Origin: Crocodylus rhombifer
Lineage: Eukaryota; Chordata; Crocodylia; Crocodylidae
Direction: 5' to 3'
DNA: 64,000 bases
NCBI GenBank assembly: GCA_038503035.1
Contig: JAVSML010001011.1
Location: 1 to 64,000 of the forward strand
Position numbers and translations under genes: made by a program. Position 1 is the stretch's first letter; each line of letters starts with the position of its first letter. The notes under the pieces were generated by a model, which saw nothing but the letters and a program-made list of their open reading frames with translations, ran no database searches and was not told where the DNA came from. Positions 46,171 through 59,022 of the stretch are shown piece by piece.

Positions 46171-47740
46171 CTAAAGACAGCAAGAGCTAGGTGCTTAAAA
46201 TTGACTTGGTATTCATACATTTAAGGTGATATCACATCCAATTCCTGTTACTTTCACTCTGTCCAATATGCTCCCAATCTTTTTCTAAAATTCTTCCTAG
46301 ATAAACTGTGAAGTTAGATTGCATCAACTATGAACCAAAAGACTATGGCACTATTATCAGCATAGACAAAATACTTAGCGGGGGTGGGGGGGTGGAGAGG
46401 CAGAGGGCTGTTCATTATCTTCAGTGATGGGTATTTGGGGAGTCATCTTTTATCAGATTGTCTAAAGTGGATCAATCTCCACATTCTGATATATGACAAA
46501 AACACTGCCCGAGGGCCTTAAGACCAATTCCACTAGTTTCAAGGCAGCTATTGCTGTGTTCTTGGGAATTAGTGTTACAGCTATAATAAACATTAGTTTC
46601 TCAATTCAGAAATCAAATCAGATATTGCTTCTTGAAGTATTCCTTCAGTTCCTGTGATATATTTATTATTAATCATTAGACTTGCAAGAATTGAGTTCTT
46701 TAGTAGCAGTGTTTTATAATACTGCTACCTTACAGGCAAATTCTATATTGCCTTTGCAGAGCCATACTTAACCAGGCCTTTATGTTGATTATTCCAGAGG
46801 AATAAAAAAGGTAAATCTTAAATCCAAATTCAGTTCCATATAAAAGAGACTGATGTTCAGAACCAATAATTTACTGCTTTAAAATGGTTTTCAGACCCAT
46901 GGCAATTAAGGTACTTTATTCCAAGAATGGAACATCTGTTTTGACAAGATATTTAAAGCATTCTTATCATAGACCAACACACAGTTTTTACTTGCTTTTT
47001 AAAAAATATGCATTTTTTTCTTTACAAAACTTCATTGCGTTTAGTTAAAAACCAAGATTAAATTTACAAGTAGACTTTCAAGGAGAAATTTTCAATTATT
47101 CTCTACTGCCTTAGAGGACTCCAGCATTGCTCTGAAGGGAGTATCTCCTTAAAGTGGTGGTGAATTCAGTCTGGTTGTTCACATTTAATTAAAAGATCCC
47201 TACTAATATTGCAGTAGCACTCAGGGGACCACTGAGACTGCTAATATTCTAATCTTGCTGCAAAGAGTTTAGTCTACAAAGATAAAAAACAGGTAAGAGG
47301 AGGATGTAGCTTAAGTTTAAAAAAGTGGCCAGGATGACAAGTTCGTGGCTTGGTAATTTCAGCTTCTTAAAACCCTTCAAAATCACGTTTAATCAATCCT
47401 TTAAGCCTCGCTTTTATTTTTGTGTGAGAAATAATCTCTATTTATGACAGTTAATGGACTTCCAGCTGTACCTCAGTGTTCACCATTAATATTCGTTCAC
47501 ACTTTTTTTTTTTTTTGGAAACTGAGACATTTGCTTTTACACCGCAACATTAAATAGATAATTGTTTAAAGCACTTCCCTTTTAAATAGCTAATGGATGT
47601 AGAGTAAGTCCACACTAAGGCATATTCTAGAACAGCTTTTTGCATCACATCTATATGTGAATGATATGTAATAATTATATGTCAGTTACTTTAATTTCAT
47701 AGTAAGATCAACAGAAATAGTAAGTACAGGATAGAAGCTA
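46171..47740. other. Intergenic sequence before the MADD 3' end
   Basis: AT-rich DNA with a G-run near 46380-46400 and a T-run at 47502-47516. No coding segment was recognised. Confidence 0.5.
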
Positions 47741-49220
47741 TATCATTGGTTGAGTGATAGTTTATTTTCACATTCAGACAGCTGTACAGCATTCTATAAA
47801 TAGATGTGGTATTAGACTATTTACATCATTTCCCCACCCAATCCTAGTGCATTCCATTCAAAATGGTAAATACCCTGACTGAGCCATACAGGGTTATTTC
47901 TAAGTGCATTTACTCAGAATCCGACACCAAATCACACAGTACTCCAGTTTATGTTAGAGCACTCTGTCCAATATTTTACAGAACATTATTTTCTTTAGAT
48001 CTTCTTTCCTCCCAGCATCTTGGGGACTTTTCAGTAGAGTCCAGTTCAGTTCATGAACAAAAGAAATCAAGGTTTAAACATTCATTCTCAGCCTAAAAAT
48101 AAGTGGCAAGATGAATACTTTATAACCGAGGGAGTTTAATTACACATTAACACAGTATTAGCAAAATTCTCTGATATACTTGTACAGTTCAACAGAAGCG
48201 ATAGCTAAAAATGAGATCTGGAACCAGCATAATCCTGTGGGCTTCCACACACTTTCTACAGAACCAAAGTGCACACAGATTCCTATAGAAATACTCTGTA
48301 CAGATTATCCCACAGTTGCATGGGTTTGCCACATGTTTCAGTTAACCAAATCATCTCCAAGTAGTTGGGGTTTTTGTTTTTTTTTTAATCTTTCCTTATT
48401 ATCTACTCGCTTATATTAACTGTTCTAGCTAACACTATATTTATGTATTAACTGCACTGCTGAAATGCTAGCAGAGCTGCTCTAAAATTCCCCATGTCAG
48501 ACACACACATACATTACAAACATACCAATTTTAAGAGGACTTCATAAAGCCTAGCTTCTCAAGTTTCCCCTATGCAAAGCTTCTCTCACTGGTGAAGCAG
48601 TAATTCTATAAATTTACTATCCAATCAAAGCCCCGTTCTCCAATTGTAGGCTATGCAGAGGAGCTTAAGGTAGCTAGAATATTTCATCTCTACTGAAAGG
48701 ACCATGTGGCAAGAACTCCACGTTGATGGGTAAAGTAAGAACACAGAAGAAAAATAATACAAAATATCACATTTAAACAACAAACAAATGATCCATGCAG
48801 GACCCAGCTGCTTCCATTGTGCATATTACTAAAGAATCTGAAAGCAGAGGCCTGCAGCTGTTAAGTGAGGAAATCTGTGACACTGGTACCACTGTAAAGA
48901 AAAACAACTGAACTCCAGATGCATCAGTCTTCTTGGAAACAGAGTCCCAAAAGAATGGCCAGAGCAAGTCACCCACAGTTATACTTGGATGCTGATACTC
49001 AGTACTGTCTGATACACACAGCTTATGTAAAAAACTCCAATAGAATGAATTCAGCAGGAGAATGAACAGTAAAATTTTAGATATTTCTAAGGGGGAGGAC
49101 TTGCAGGATCAAACATAAATAATCAAGTTCTCACAGGAGACAGTAATGTGAGCTCCAGTAACAGCAGTGGGAATACTAAACGCCAACATGCCAAAGGGCA
49201 AACATTTCCCAATATCATGA
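47740..49220 (-). other. MADD: Probable MADD 3' untranslated region
   Basis: On the - strand this follows the MADD stop codon directly, so at least its upper part must be 3'UTR. A candidate AATAAA on the - strand (TTTATT at 47761-47766 on the + strand) would end the transcript near 47740. ATTAAA-type signals (TTTAAT on +, near 48383 and 48132) could give shorter forms. The true end cannot be fixed from sequence alone. Confidence 0.4.
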
Positions 49221-49328
49221 TCAACTGGAAACTGGACGAGGTGGTTTGCTTTTGCTTTCTGCCTCTTTCCCACGAACTGCAGCCACGTAAGAGAAGAGAC
49301 ACAACACGGAGTAGCAGATCTCATGAGC
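49221..49328 (-). CDS. MADD: MADD last coding exon
   Basis: On the - strand, after a 'cattctctag' acceptor, the frame reads [20 protein letters not shown], continues with a charged stretch (KEAESKSK) and ends PPRPVSS-stop, with TGA at 49221-49223. The [18 protein letters not shown] and PPRPVSS blocks match what I recall of the extreme C-terminus of vertebrate MADD (DENN/Rab3-GEP), the exchange factor for Rab3 and Rab27 that also binds TNFR1 and KIF1 motors. The middle of the tail differs from the human form I remember, which is expected for a variable linker. The exon enters in phase 0, matching the upstream exon. Confidence 0.88.
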   Translation of the reverse strand, partial: AHEICYSVLCLFSYVAAVRGKEAESKSKPPRPVSS

Positions 49329-51255
49329 CTAGAGAATGTTAGAAAAGGAGATAATGAGAGCCTTGACAGTTAAATATTTTTTAAAAATATAATGACTGAT
49401 GTTTGCACTATTTCTTTCCACAAAGTTCTACTCAGTGCACTTAGAAGCACACTGGCAACAAAAACACGTGTGGGAGAAAGGATAATGGCAAATACTCCAA
49501 ACAATCTCAAACTGAGGTAGAAAGGAAAAAGACAGGACTTAATACTAAATCTGAGGAAGAATTTTAGGGTCAGCACATTCAAAATCATACCATAAACAGA
49601 GAAAATTCATTCATAAAGACAGGATATTAGGACACAAAAGTGGCCAAGTGCTTCAAAGAAACATTCTGTAACACTAGATCTTGTTGTGCTGTATATCACT
49701 GCAGACACTGTTCTAGTAATGGAAGACAATGTTCAAAATGACTAATGCACCTCATTGTCCAATATTTTCAATACTGTACCTTGAATCAGTGACTGGTGCA
49801 AGTTCTTCTGTGCTCCAAGTGGTGAAGCGTGTATGTCCACAGACAGTGTTAGTGCTTGTAGCTTTTAGACAGCTGGTGTAATTGTACATATTATTCCTCA
49901 TAGAAAGTAACTAATTTTTAGAAAGCTTTACTAAACTATGTCACCTGTCATATGGCAAAGAGCTCCACAGTGTGATTCTACATGGCATTAGAAGATATTT
50001 ATAATGATTAGTTTGTTGTCATTTTAATTCAAGTAATATAATTCATTTTGCCATTCTGCGAGGCAACATGATCTACTGAAGCCTGGAACTTGGGAGACCT
50101 GATTGTGTACCTAGCTTTGCCAACGGCCAATTGAGCGCCTTTAGTTGGTTATGCCACTTCTATGGGCCTCTGTCTTCTCTGTTTCTAAAATGGGGATCAT
50201 GCCATAATCTTTGCAAAGTGTTCTGAGTTCTCTACAAGTTTAAAATCACTGTATAAAAATAGGCATTACATAAGAAGGTACATTTTACTGTTTCTGTATG
50301 ATAGGACAAAACAAAATGGTGTACATAAACTATCACACATTTCCATTTACCCATCTATTTTTCCCTTCTGGGGGACAGGGGAGGGGGCATTCTGGGGTTT
50401 TTTGTTCAGGGACATAGTTAAACTTCCTTGACTACAAGGTTGTAGTCTTAAGCCACTTACACTGATTCTAGGAATTTTATATGTTTAATAAATTTCTAAT
50501 ATCCTTCTTCTATTACTTCTAGTTCTTGGGACAAAGTTATCTCCTAGTAGATATCTACTCATGTTTCATTAACAGACACACAGAACCACTCACAAAAATA
50601 CAATATGGTTCAGTAAGTGCCATGTTAACTGTCAGCATGTCTTCAACAATTAAAACTATGAAAGCTACTAAATTGGAGAAGTTCAATAAGCCATCTCCCC
50701 TGTATTCTGTCTGATTTTGTGTATTGTGCTGCTTAACATGATAGCAGTAGGGGAGAAATCTTCATAAACTCAGCTGGTGATCAGTGTGGGCCTCGAAGTG
50801 ATTCACCTTTCCACTCTTCTGTGGATTAGGAATTTAGATCTCCAAGATCATCAATTCAGCAATTTTCACCAGCACTTAGTAAATTTAAGTTCCCTATTTC
50901 ATTTTCACCTCTCTCTAAAATGGATTCCTCTGTGCACTACCTCAGGAACTGTCACAGTTTTATGAACATGAGAGACATCAAGCTACAAATATCTCCCCTT
51001 TAAGAGTTAGCTCAAAGAGTAGCTTGCATTTCATGGCAGTTCCATTACATAACCCTGCAATCCCAGTTTCTATGCACTGCGCTCCAATTCAGCATGAACA
51101 ATCCTTCACAGCACTTCTGTACACAGGAAAACCATTCCACATAGCACTAAGCCAGGACACAAAAGCCGTGTCAGATAGCACAATGATTGGCAACAAAATG
51201 GAAATTGAATATACGTATCCTCTAAAAGAACTATAAGGCATGGCAGTTGACTTAC
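49329..51255 (-). other. MADD intron
   Basis: The - strand intron runs from GTAAGT at 51255 down to AG at 49329. I see no repeat with clear termini and no further exon. Confidence 0.7.
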
Positions 51256-51302
51256 CATTGGCGTCTTGTACTTGTGGCTCACCACTTCTTTAGTTTCAGG
51301 AA
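51256..51302 (-). CDS. MADD: MADD penultimate coding exon
   Basis: The acceptor 'ccggttttag' is followed by 47 nt that, joined to the phase-1 G of the upstream exon, read VPETKEVVSHKYKTPM. It ends in phase 0 at ATG/GTAAGT. The segment links the FVLEEF exon to the AHEICYS exon with no change of frame. KEVVSHKYKTPMAHE is a characteristic MADD C-terminal sequence. Confidence 0.9.
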
Positions 51303-51792
51303 CTAAAACCGGACGGGCAAGAGACAAAACAAAAAGTTCAAAAAACGAGAGGAAAAAAATGAAAGAAAGCACAATGTTCCCATAGGAAAGGGGAAGGGAT
51401 GCACACAGACTGCAGCTGTAGAAACTGGGCACTCCACTACTCTTCACTTCCGGATCCTATTCTTCCTCTATATTGACAGTATGAGTGTTGCTTGAGGACA
51501 CCAAGAAAGATGCATTAAGTAACTCAAGATGACAAATACTTCTTTGGCTCCTTGACTGGGAAAAGCATAGAAGGCATTTGATGCTTCTCATAAGCTCAGT
51601 GGTTTTTCTGATGTTGTTACTTTAGACTTGGTCTAGCAGAAATTACATAATATCTCCCTCACAAATCTTTTCTACCATCTTAACGCCTCTCTAAATTACC
51701 CTCTACATGGTAATTCTTATACTAATTGTTTAAAAACTAGCCCCTCACAAGGGGTTCTGTGAAATCTACAAAGGAAAGAGATTTGATTATGG

Positions 51793-52691
51793 CAGGGTAG
51801 GCAATTATTTTGGCCAGAGGGCCCCTTAGAGAGTTTTAGTGAGCTGTTGTGGGCTGGGTCAGCACCCTCTCCCCCACAACAGCTCACCAAGATTCCCTAA
51901 GTGACCCCCACACTTGTCCAGGCAGATGGGATGGGGCCATGCACAGGCATGGAGGAGCAGCAGCTGAGAGCAGAGCGGATGGGCAGGACTAAGATGGGGA
52001 ATGCGGGGCTCCCTACATGTTCCTGTAACAGGCGCTGCTTCTGAGGGCAGGGGCATGTGGAGAGCAGATTGCGGCTCTGCCCTAGGCTCCAGCCCTGCGC
52101 TGTCACTGCCCAGTGATCCCAGGATCTCCAGAGAAACCAGCTGGGACCCACATGGGCAGGGCACACAGCTGAGCAGGGAGTGGCATCCAGGAGCAGGATG
52201 GGCAGGCAGAGCCAGAGACCAGGATTATGGGGCAGTGACAGTGAAGAACAGGGGCCCATGGCAGAGTTGTCATTCGCTCCCTGCACGCCCCTGCCCACAG
52301 AACTGGCATCTGTCACATGGACATGCAGGGAGAGGATTGTGGCTGTACTCTGGTCCCCAGCCCCACACTGCCACCACCCTGTGATCTCAATCCCTGGCCC
52401 TGCTTACCCATCCTGCTCCTGGACACTCCGCCCTAGCCCATCTGCCCAGCTGTGCATGCTGCCCACAAGGGTCCCAGCTGCTCTCCATGGAGACCCTGCC
52501 TGCCTGCTCCATCCAGTGCTCCTGACAGTGGTTGCAGGGTAGATGGGCCAGGGTGCCCATGCAGTAGAGCCACGTCTACCAGCAGAGCCTGGCAGTGGCA
52601 ACAGGAAAGAATCGCCACTGCTGGGGCCACAGGTCAGGTCTGGCCTTGGTAGTTTAGGTTTGGCCCATGGGCTATATTTTGCCCACGCCTG
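51793..52691. mobile_element. hAT-like non-autonomous element with perfect 8-bp TSD
   Basis: GATTATGG occurs at 51785-51792 and again at 52692-52699. Between them, the left end CAGGGTAGGCAA and the right end TTTTGCCCACGCCTG form hAT-type inverted termini (right reversed: CAGGCGTGGGCAAAA). The interior is GC-rich with many overlapping frames on both strands but no transposase motif. The 899-bp length and lack of coding capacity make it non-autonomous. It is in a MADD intron. Confidence 0.88.
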
Positions 52692-53181
52692 GATTATGGT
52701 GAAAACTTTCTAGAGTGAAGACTCTCTCATCCAGGCCTGCTGCATCTTCACCACTGCTCATAAAATCCATTTCCTTTTGTCTAACATCTATAATACAGAG
52801 CTGACCTGACGCCTTCATAAAAAAAATGAACAACTTGCTTGAATGGACAGACTCAAAAATATCAAGAAATAAGAGTTCAGTTACAAATGGTTGTCAAAAT
52901 AGAAGCCAAGCTTGATTTGACTTCTAAGGGTATTAAAGGAAACACCAGCTGCAACAGATGACACAGATACAGTCTTGTTTCCAGTAAAGCTTCACCTTGC
53001 TCTTGGCATCTCATCTCAAATAAAGAGGGGGCATAGCACAACACAGTCAAGGAAGAATTTTCCCTTTGCTTTGATTATCCTGAAGTGCCTGAAAGCTGCA
53101 TCCCTCCCTTGAATGTATGGTTCACCTACACTGTGCTTCTGTCCCCATCTGTAACTGTTGCTCTGCATGGAGCCCATGGGG

Positions 53182-53483
53182 CAGGGGTGCACAACACAAA
53201 CTTCATGGAGGGCTACTTGCAAACTATACTTTCCAGTGGAAGCTGTCATGAGTGGGATCTGCTCAGCTTGGCTGTACACCCTCAAACCATTTGTAAGTGG
53301 GAAACTGGACCACATATGGAGGCACACATACAGATTAATGAAGTGCTGCACAACAAGGAAACAAGGCGTACTATTTTGCTTTTTTCAAACCCTTTTTTAA
53401 TAACATGGTTTAATAGAGACTTATGTTAGGCCAGTTAGATTGCCCCAGTGGGACCTAAGTAGGCCATATATTGTGCACCCCTG
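53182..53483. mobile_element. Small hAT-like MITE with perfect 8-bp TSD
   Basis: CCATGGGG at 53174-53181 and 53484-53491 flanks a 302-bp unit. Its termini CAGGGGTGCACAA and TTGTGCACCCCTG are perfect inverted repeats of 13 bp. There is no coding capacity. It belongs to a different subfamily from the 51.8 kb element, as judged by the termini (GTGCACAA against GTGGGCAA). Confidence 0.9.
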
Positions 53484-56400
53484 CCATGGGGAGACAACAC
53501 AGGGAACCAAGAAAGAAAGCACAAGGTATCTAACAGTCTATGGGCAAACAAAGGCAAATTTAAGTTTTAAAAGCTAAAGGGACAAGACATGATTCTGGAT
53601 CCTCTCCTTCCAAAGTGGTGGAAACATGCCTTGGAATTTCTGTGGCACAACAAATCTTACAAGAAACATTATAGATTATTCAAAACCAGACCAAATTAGT
53701 TACCAGTTGATAGAGGAAAGTAGGAATGGGAGAGTGAATCTTTTATAAATTCATAGTGCTATTGAGAGAAACAACAACAAAGGCAAAATAACCATGAACT
53801 CAGCATAAATAATTAGGGAAAAAAAATGGAGACCGAAACCTAGCCATGCACATGGCACCTGACAGACTATGACAGACGCAACAAAATTTTTTATAGAGGA
53901 GAGGGGTCATACTTCAGGGGGTCAAAACCAGGCAGTGCAGACTGGGCTGGAGTGGAGGATGCTAATCCAAATCAACAGTGCACCATAATAGCATCACCCT
54001 TGGAAAGACCCAGTGAAAAAGGCAGTCTTTGTTTAAGAAAATGAAAAGATACAGAGTAACTTTGAAAGTCCCCATTTCCTTGGAGGGCAGTTCAATCAAG
54101 GACTGAAAAAACAGGGTGAAGTGCATACCCAGGCTGCACTGCCCCAATCACACCAGTGGCTAGAGTTGGCAAGAGAATGAGGTGCACATCCAAGCTCCCT
54201 TACCGGTTGGCACCAGACATTCCAAATTAACTCCATGTCACCAGGGGATAAAGGTGGGAGTGAAACTAGTGCACAGCTGAATGGGGTAGGATTACACAGC
54301 AGTACAAACCTCACTTCCCACTGGATAACATACAATTGTTCATACACTTCTCAAAAAGCAGGTTGAGAAAACTGGAAGGAGTTTGTGTCATGAAGGGAGG
54401 AGAGAAGGGAAGCTGTAAAGTCCCTAATGCCCCTTCCCTCCCCCCACAATAAGAGACAGCAGGGACAGGACCTAGGGTCTTTTGCATTTACTAAAGCCGC
54501 CCACCCCCTTAAATGAGCGACTCTTCCATAGCCCTGCCAAAATTGGGGAAATACTCCGGAGAGGGTATGGTTAAGAAAGAGAGAAAACAAGAGGCTTTGG
54601 GTTTATGCTCAAGAGATCAAACACTACCATGACAGAGTACAAAAGTCAAGCTAAAAAATAGCAGAAGTATTTTTCTTCTAGCAATAAAAGTGATTCCTGA
54701 TGCTGTTAAACTAAGCTGATGAAGGGGATGAGTAACTGAGCACCATCCTGCAGCCTCTGGCCCTGTGAATGAGAACATATGGCACTAGCAAAGAACTAGT
54801 TCAGGGGACATCACTTTACCTGCTGGAGAATGAAGGTTTTCATAGCAGCGGTGGTGAAGGGGCCACGAGAAAGTAAAGCACAAATACACGGCAGTAACTC
54901 AAATTCCAGAGGTAAGAGCCTTACACTTCTTCACTTCCTTTAAATCTTTGCTCCCATATGGGGGCAATAACCCCTGGCTCATATTCGTGCCCCGTTCTAA
55001 AATCACCCCTCCAACTTCCACTCTATCAACTTGACCTTCTGTCTTATGATACACAACTCCGTCCATTCCCACAACAAAGACCTTACTCGGAAAACACTTC
55101 TAAAACCTCAAAACAAAGTTAACTAAAACTTCCTGCCGATGAACAGAAACTCACCGAAACAGAATTCTCCCAGTCAGTCCTCATGCCTTCTGGTCAAGGC
55201 AAGAACAACTTTGGTATCCCTCCAGTCCTCATGGGTAGTAGCAGATTTTAACAGCTTTATTAGAAGCTCAGTTCGTTTTAAATATGCACCCTAGGAGCAT
55301 ATTACCATTTTCTCCAGGTAGTTTAACGGTGTAATTTATCTTTTGCACATAGCTGTCTGAGTTCTGCTTCACCTCTACTGATTTTAGAAGCACAGAACTG
55401 AGACATGCATTTTGCCAGTGTCCTCTGTACAAGAAAGCAATTTAGATCATCTGTAACATCTATCTTCAATTCCTTGTTCATTTTGGTAATCTGACAGACC
55501 TACCAGTTCTACTGCATATTTCCTACTTCTGATATATTTAAATATGTTCTTGCTATTTGGCCAAAGAGCTTTTGGCTATTTAATCTCAAAATTACTTCTT
55601 AAAATTTTCACCTTTCATTTTACAGGCCAGATTATGCTCTTTTTTCACTTCTTGAGGCTTGTTATTTAACCATGATTTTTCTTGCTTTTCTCAGGGTTTT
55701 TTTTTGTTTTTTGTTCCAGGGTATGAATGCCTTTTGGGACTCCTGGGGCGCAAAAATGCCTTTTGGGAATGTTAAAGCAGTTGCTGTGTTGAGGAAAGAA
55801 TTTAATGTTCTTAATTTTTGTCTTCAGCTTCTAATTTACTTCCAAATTTTTTATTCCAAAATTGCCTTTCTGGAAGTTTAGCATCACAGAACAAACTCTT
55901 GCTACAATCTTTCCTTATAGTAATTTGAAAGTGATTTGTGTTATGGTCACTGTTGTTTGATGGTTCAAGTTATTGTTTCTTCTTGACTCACTTCTTTCTT
56001 TATGTTGGATGCTCCAAAATAACTTTTTGAAGAAGTATCTGTTACTGGTGTAAAATTATTTCTCAAAAAATGATCAAAAATAAGAGACTTTTGATCATTT
56101 AAGTAGTTAAAGTCATCCAGGATAGTTTTAGAAGATATTTGGGCTGCTGATCTCAACTTCAACTTGTCATTCACTATCACTACTGTCTTGCAATCTTAAA
56201 TATTTTTTTTGTTTTTGTTTGGTTTGGTTTGTTGGTTAATAATGCTATAATATACTTTTGGCCTATTTTGAAGAAATGTGATTCTACAGGAATAGACAAC
56301 CATTCAACATGGAAATCTTCAGTTTTCGGCCAGCACTTACAAGTGTTTTAGGTATTTCAAACTTCTTCAGATTCTGCATCCATCTAGAGATCTGAGATTT

Positions 56401-56957
56401 ATAGTATGTGGCAAAATAGTTTTGAGGACAGTAAAGGGAAGACCTAAATTTCTTGTCACTAGCTTATTTGCCTTCCAGGCCATTGTTCTCCAACTCAGGT
56501 CAGTGGTGTCATTTGAACAATTTGGTGTCATAAGAGGAAGATGGAAGTATCTGAACAAGGATTGAGACATGGTACCTCCAGATGTTAGTATTAGTTTCTT
56601 TCTTAGAATTATTAATAAAGAGGAGCCATCAGTCAGTACTCTTAACCCAAGGCATTGATAAAGAATCAGAATATCTGAAAAAGGAACCCAATGATTTAAA
56701 AAAAAAAAGTTAAATGGTGGATGTAACAGAAGAACAAACACTGACCAAAGTCCGAAATTGTTTTGTTAAGATGAGTATTATTAAAGGAAAGTTTTGCACC
56801 TTTGGTGAAGACCTATACAAGTGCAAAATTATAAACAGACAAATTAACAGCTCTATGTCTGGGATCCCTGAGAGGATATTTTAGAGGACATGAAAGGTTC
56901 AGATATTCTAGAAAGCTACAACATCTTAAATAACCCATTTGTCAGACTCTGGGCCAA

Positions 56958-58278
56958 TTACCATATTTACTCATGTCTAAGACTGCCCTGAATTTAAAAC
57001 AACCTCCCAAGAATTCGATTCTATATCTGAAAAATTCATAAATGTTATAATTTTTCAGGTATAGAATCTAATTATCAGAGGTTTGTCTTGAATTTGTCCC
57101 ACTCCCACCACTGCAACATAGAAAATAGTGGGCGGGGTTCGCATGATCCCCTTGCCCTCTGCCCTAACTTTTCCCCTGCAGCCCCTTTCCCCATTTTACT
57201 GTAAGACTCTGCTTGGGCTCTGTTCCATCCTTTAGCACATGGAAGTTAGGAACAAATTTGAAATGCAAGGGACCAAAAAACACTAACTTTAAAATAAACA
57301 CACCTGTAATATTTTGTATATAGGCAGATTACTATGGGTACTTATTAACTTGGTTCATCCAGAATGTTACCTTTTCTGCGAACTGTTACAAGCTGATGCA
57401 AGTTTTAGCACAGGTACTCCATCAACACACTTTTAAGCATCATTTTTGTACCTACTTATACACAGTATAAACTATTCATGCTATTTGTCCAAAGCTCAAA
57501 GGCTTATGATTTATCATAGTTCATTGGGCTTGGCCCCCATCAGAGTCACCAGCATTTCAATGGAGGGTGACCCCAGAGCTCAGCACTGCTCAGTATGTGT
57601 GTACTCCAGATACCCGCCATAAAGGATCCATGTGCTAATAAGCCCCCCACTCACTACTGGAACTGGGTGTTTTTTTCACAAGTCTCGAGATTCTCCAAAA
57701 ATGCATATGCAGATGAGGTACAGAGTCACCTGGTCTGGCACAACCTCACAAAGGGTGAAGCTATACCAATCACATGCGACAGGCTGAGAGAGGGGGTGAT
57801 AGAGCCTCTCATCTATATAGATGTTTTGTGATGTTTGCTAGACATTTAAGGCTGGTGAAGAAACAGAAATAATTAGAAAAGGGAAAGAAAGGTGTTGCTC
57901 AGCTGTGGGAGTAAAGAGAAAGCTGAAATGTATTCAATGTAGTGGTTCACCATGACTAAGGGGGACTGAGTATAATGGGCACTATATCTTATTCAGATGG
58001 GCTGCACTAACTTAGCCTTGTTATTGATTCCCTTCAGCATGTTTCCCAATACCAGCCATGTATTTTACAACCACGCTCAGGGTGGGCTACATTCAGTCAA
58101 CTACGTAGTTGGTTTCCATTACTGACCACATGCCGCTTCTGACAGCAGTTTAATGACAGGCAATATACTTAATGAGGGATGTTTACTTGTACGCAAATAT
58201 AAAACGAGGGGCTTTTTTCACAATGCTGACTGGGGGGGGGAAAAAGCCTTGTCTTATATTTAAGTAAATACAGTATTA
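56958..58278. mobile_element. DNA transposon, uninterrupted copy
   Basis: It runs from 'ttaccatatttactcatgtc' to 'aagtaaatacagtatta', which are imperfect inverted termini. It is colinear with 35303-35460, 36096-36700 and 40128-40926. It lacks both the CR1 and the 600-bp insert present in that other copy, so it serves as the empty-site reference. No transposase was recognised. The superfamily is uncertain; the termini resemble elements that begin with a run like TATTTACTCGAATATAAGAC. Confidence 0.75.
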
Positions 58279-58952
58279 CAAATCACAGTGACATTAGGAC
58301 ACTTCTAGGCCCAGTCTAGAGCTCCAGAATAAACAAAATGGCAATCCTTAGCCAAATGGCAAAAAATCTCCAGTTCACTCAACCTTCACATCTCTGCTCC
58401 TCCCCATGCAGTCATGCCCTAAAAACAAAACTGCTAACTAAACTGTAGTCCAGATACACGTTCCATAAATACTTCCTCTGCTTCAAAAAATAAAAATGAA
58501 GACGTGCGGCGGAGAGAGGAAGATTTCATAAATATGAGCAATTCCCCTTAGACTAAAACAGCACAGGCCTGTGTCACAGAACTCTGTTGCTTTTGACCAC
58601 AATTTCTGAAGCAATGAAGGAGCTTGTTAAAGAAGTAATCACTAAGAATCTCCTCCTGCCATGATTCATTACCGATATCTATGCTGCACAAGACTCAAAC
58701 CATCTCCTGTAGCCTGCTGCTGATGCATCTAGGCCACTAGCATTTATTATGAAAATTTTCAAAATCATTCTCAATGCATCAATTCACCCATCCTCCCAGT
58801 TAATCAGACAACCTCTTAGGTGCAAAACTATTTTTCTTCCCCGTCTCTGAAGCTGCCTATTATCTAATGAACATACAACGCTGAGACTGAGGACTGGAAA
58901 TTTGAGTTACTGCCATGCGAGTACAGACCTAATATCAAAATAATGTAATTAC

Positions 58953-59022
58953 CAAATTCCTCCAGGACAAAGACTCCTCGCACAGTATTGCACTTTTTAA
59001 TGTGATTCAGCTCTATGAAAAC
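58953..59022 (-). CDS. MADD: MADD exon, third from the end
   Basis: On the - strand, after 'tttttatag', 70 nt read [20 protein letters not shown] and EEF, then leave in phase 1 before [16 protein letters not shown] followed by VPE..KEVV is the MADD C-terminal order as I recall it. The three exons together encode about 75 residues with perfectly matching phases, which makes a chance match very unlikely. Exons further upstream were not recognised within the window. Confidence 0.88.

Larger units (their letters stand above)
51303..58952 (-). other. MADD intron with several transposons
   Basis: A 7.6 kb intron, GTAATT at 58952 to AG at 51303 on the - strand. It holds two hAT-like elements with perfect target duplications and an uninterrupted copy of the DNA transposon that was split at 35-41 kb. 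The stretches 53492-56957 and 58279-58952 show no recognised feature apart from A/T runs. Confidence 0.75.

Noticed and set aside
51859..52652. Numerous 65-139 codon frames on both strands
   Set aside because: All lie inside the GC-rich hAT-like element, overlap each other and show no transposase or host motif.
54820..54920. Candidate - strand exon reading LLPCICALLSRGPFTTAAMK before GTAAAG
   Set aside because: The residues look protein-like, but the acceptor is poor. The segment lies between MADD exons that already join in phase 1 and this one would enter and leave in phase 0, so it cannot fit without breaking the frame.
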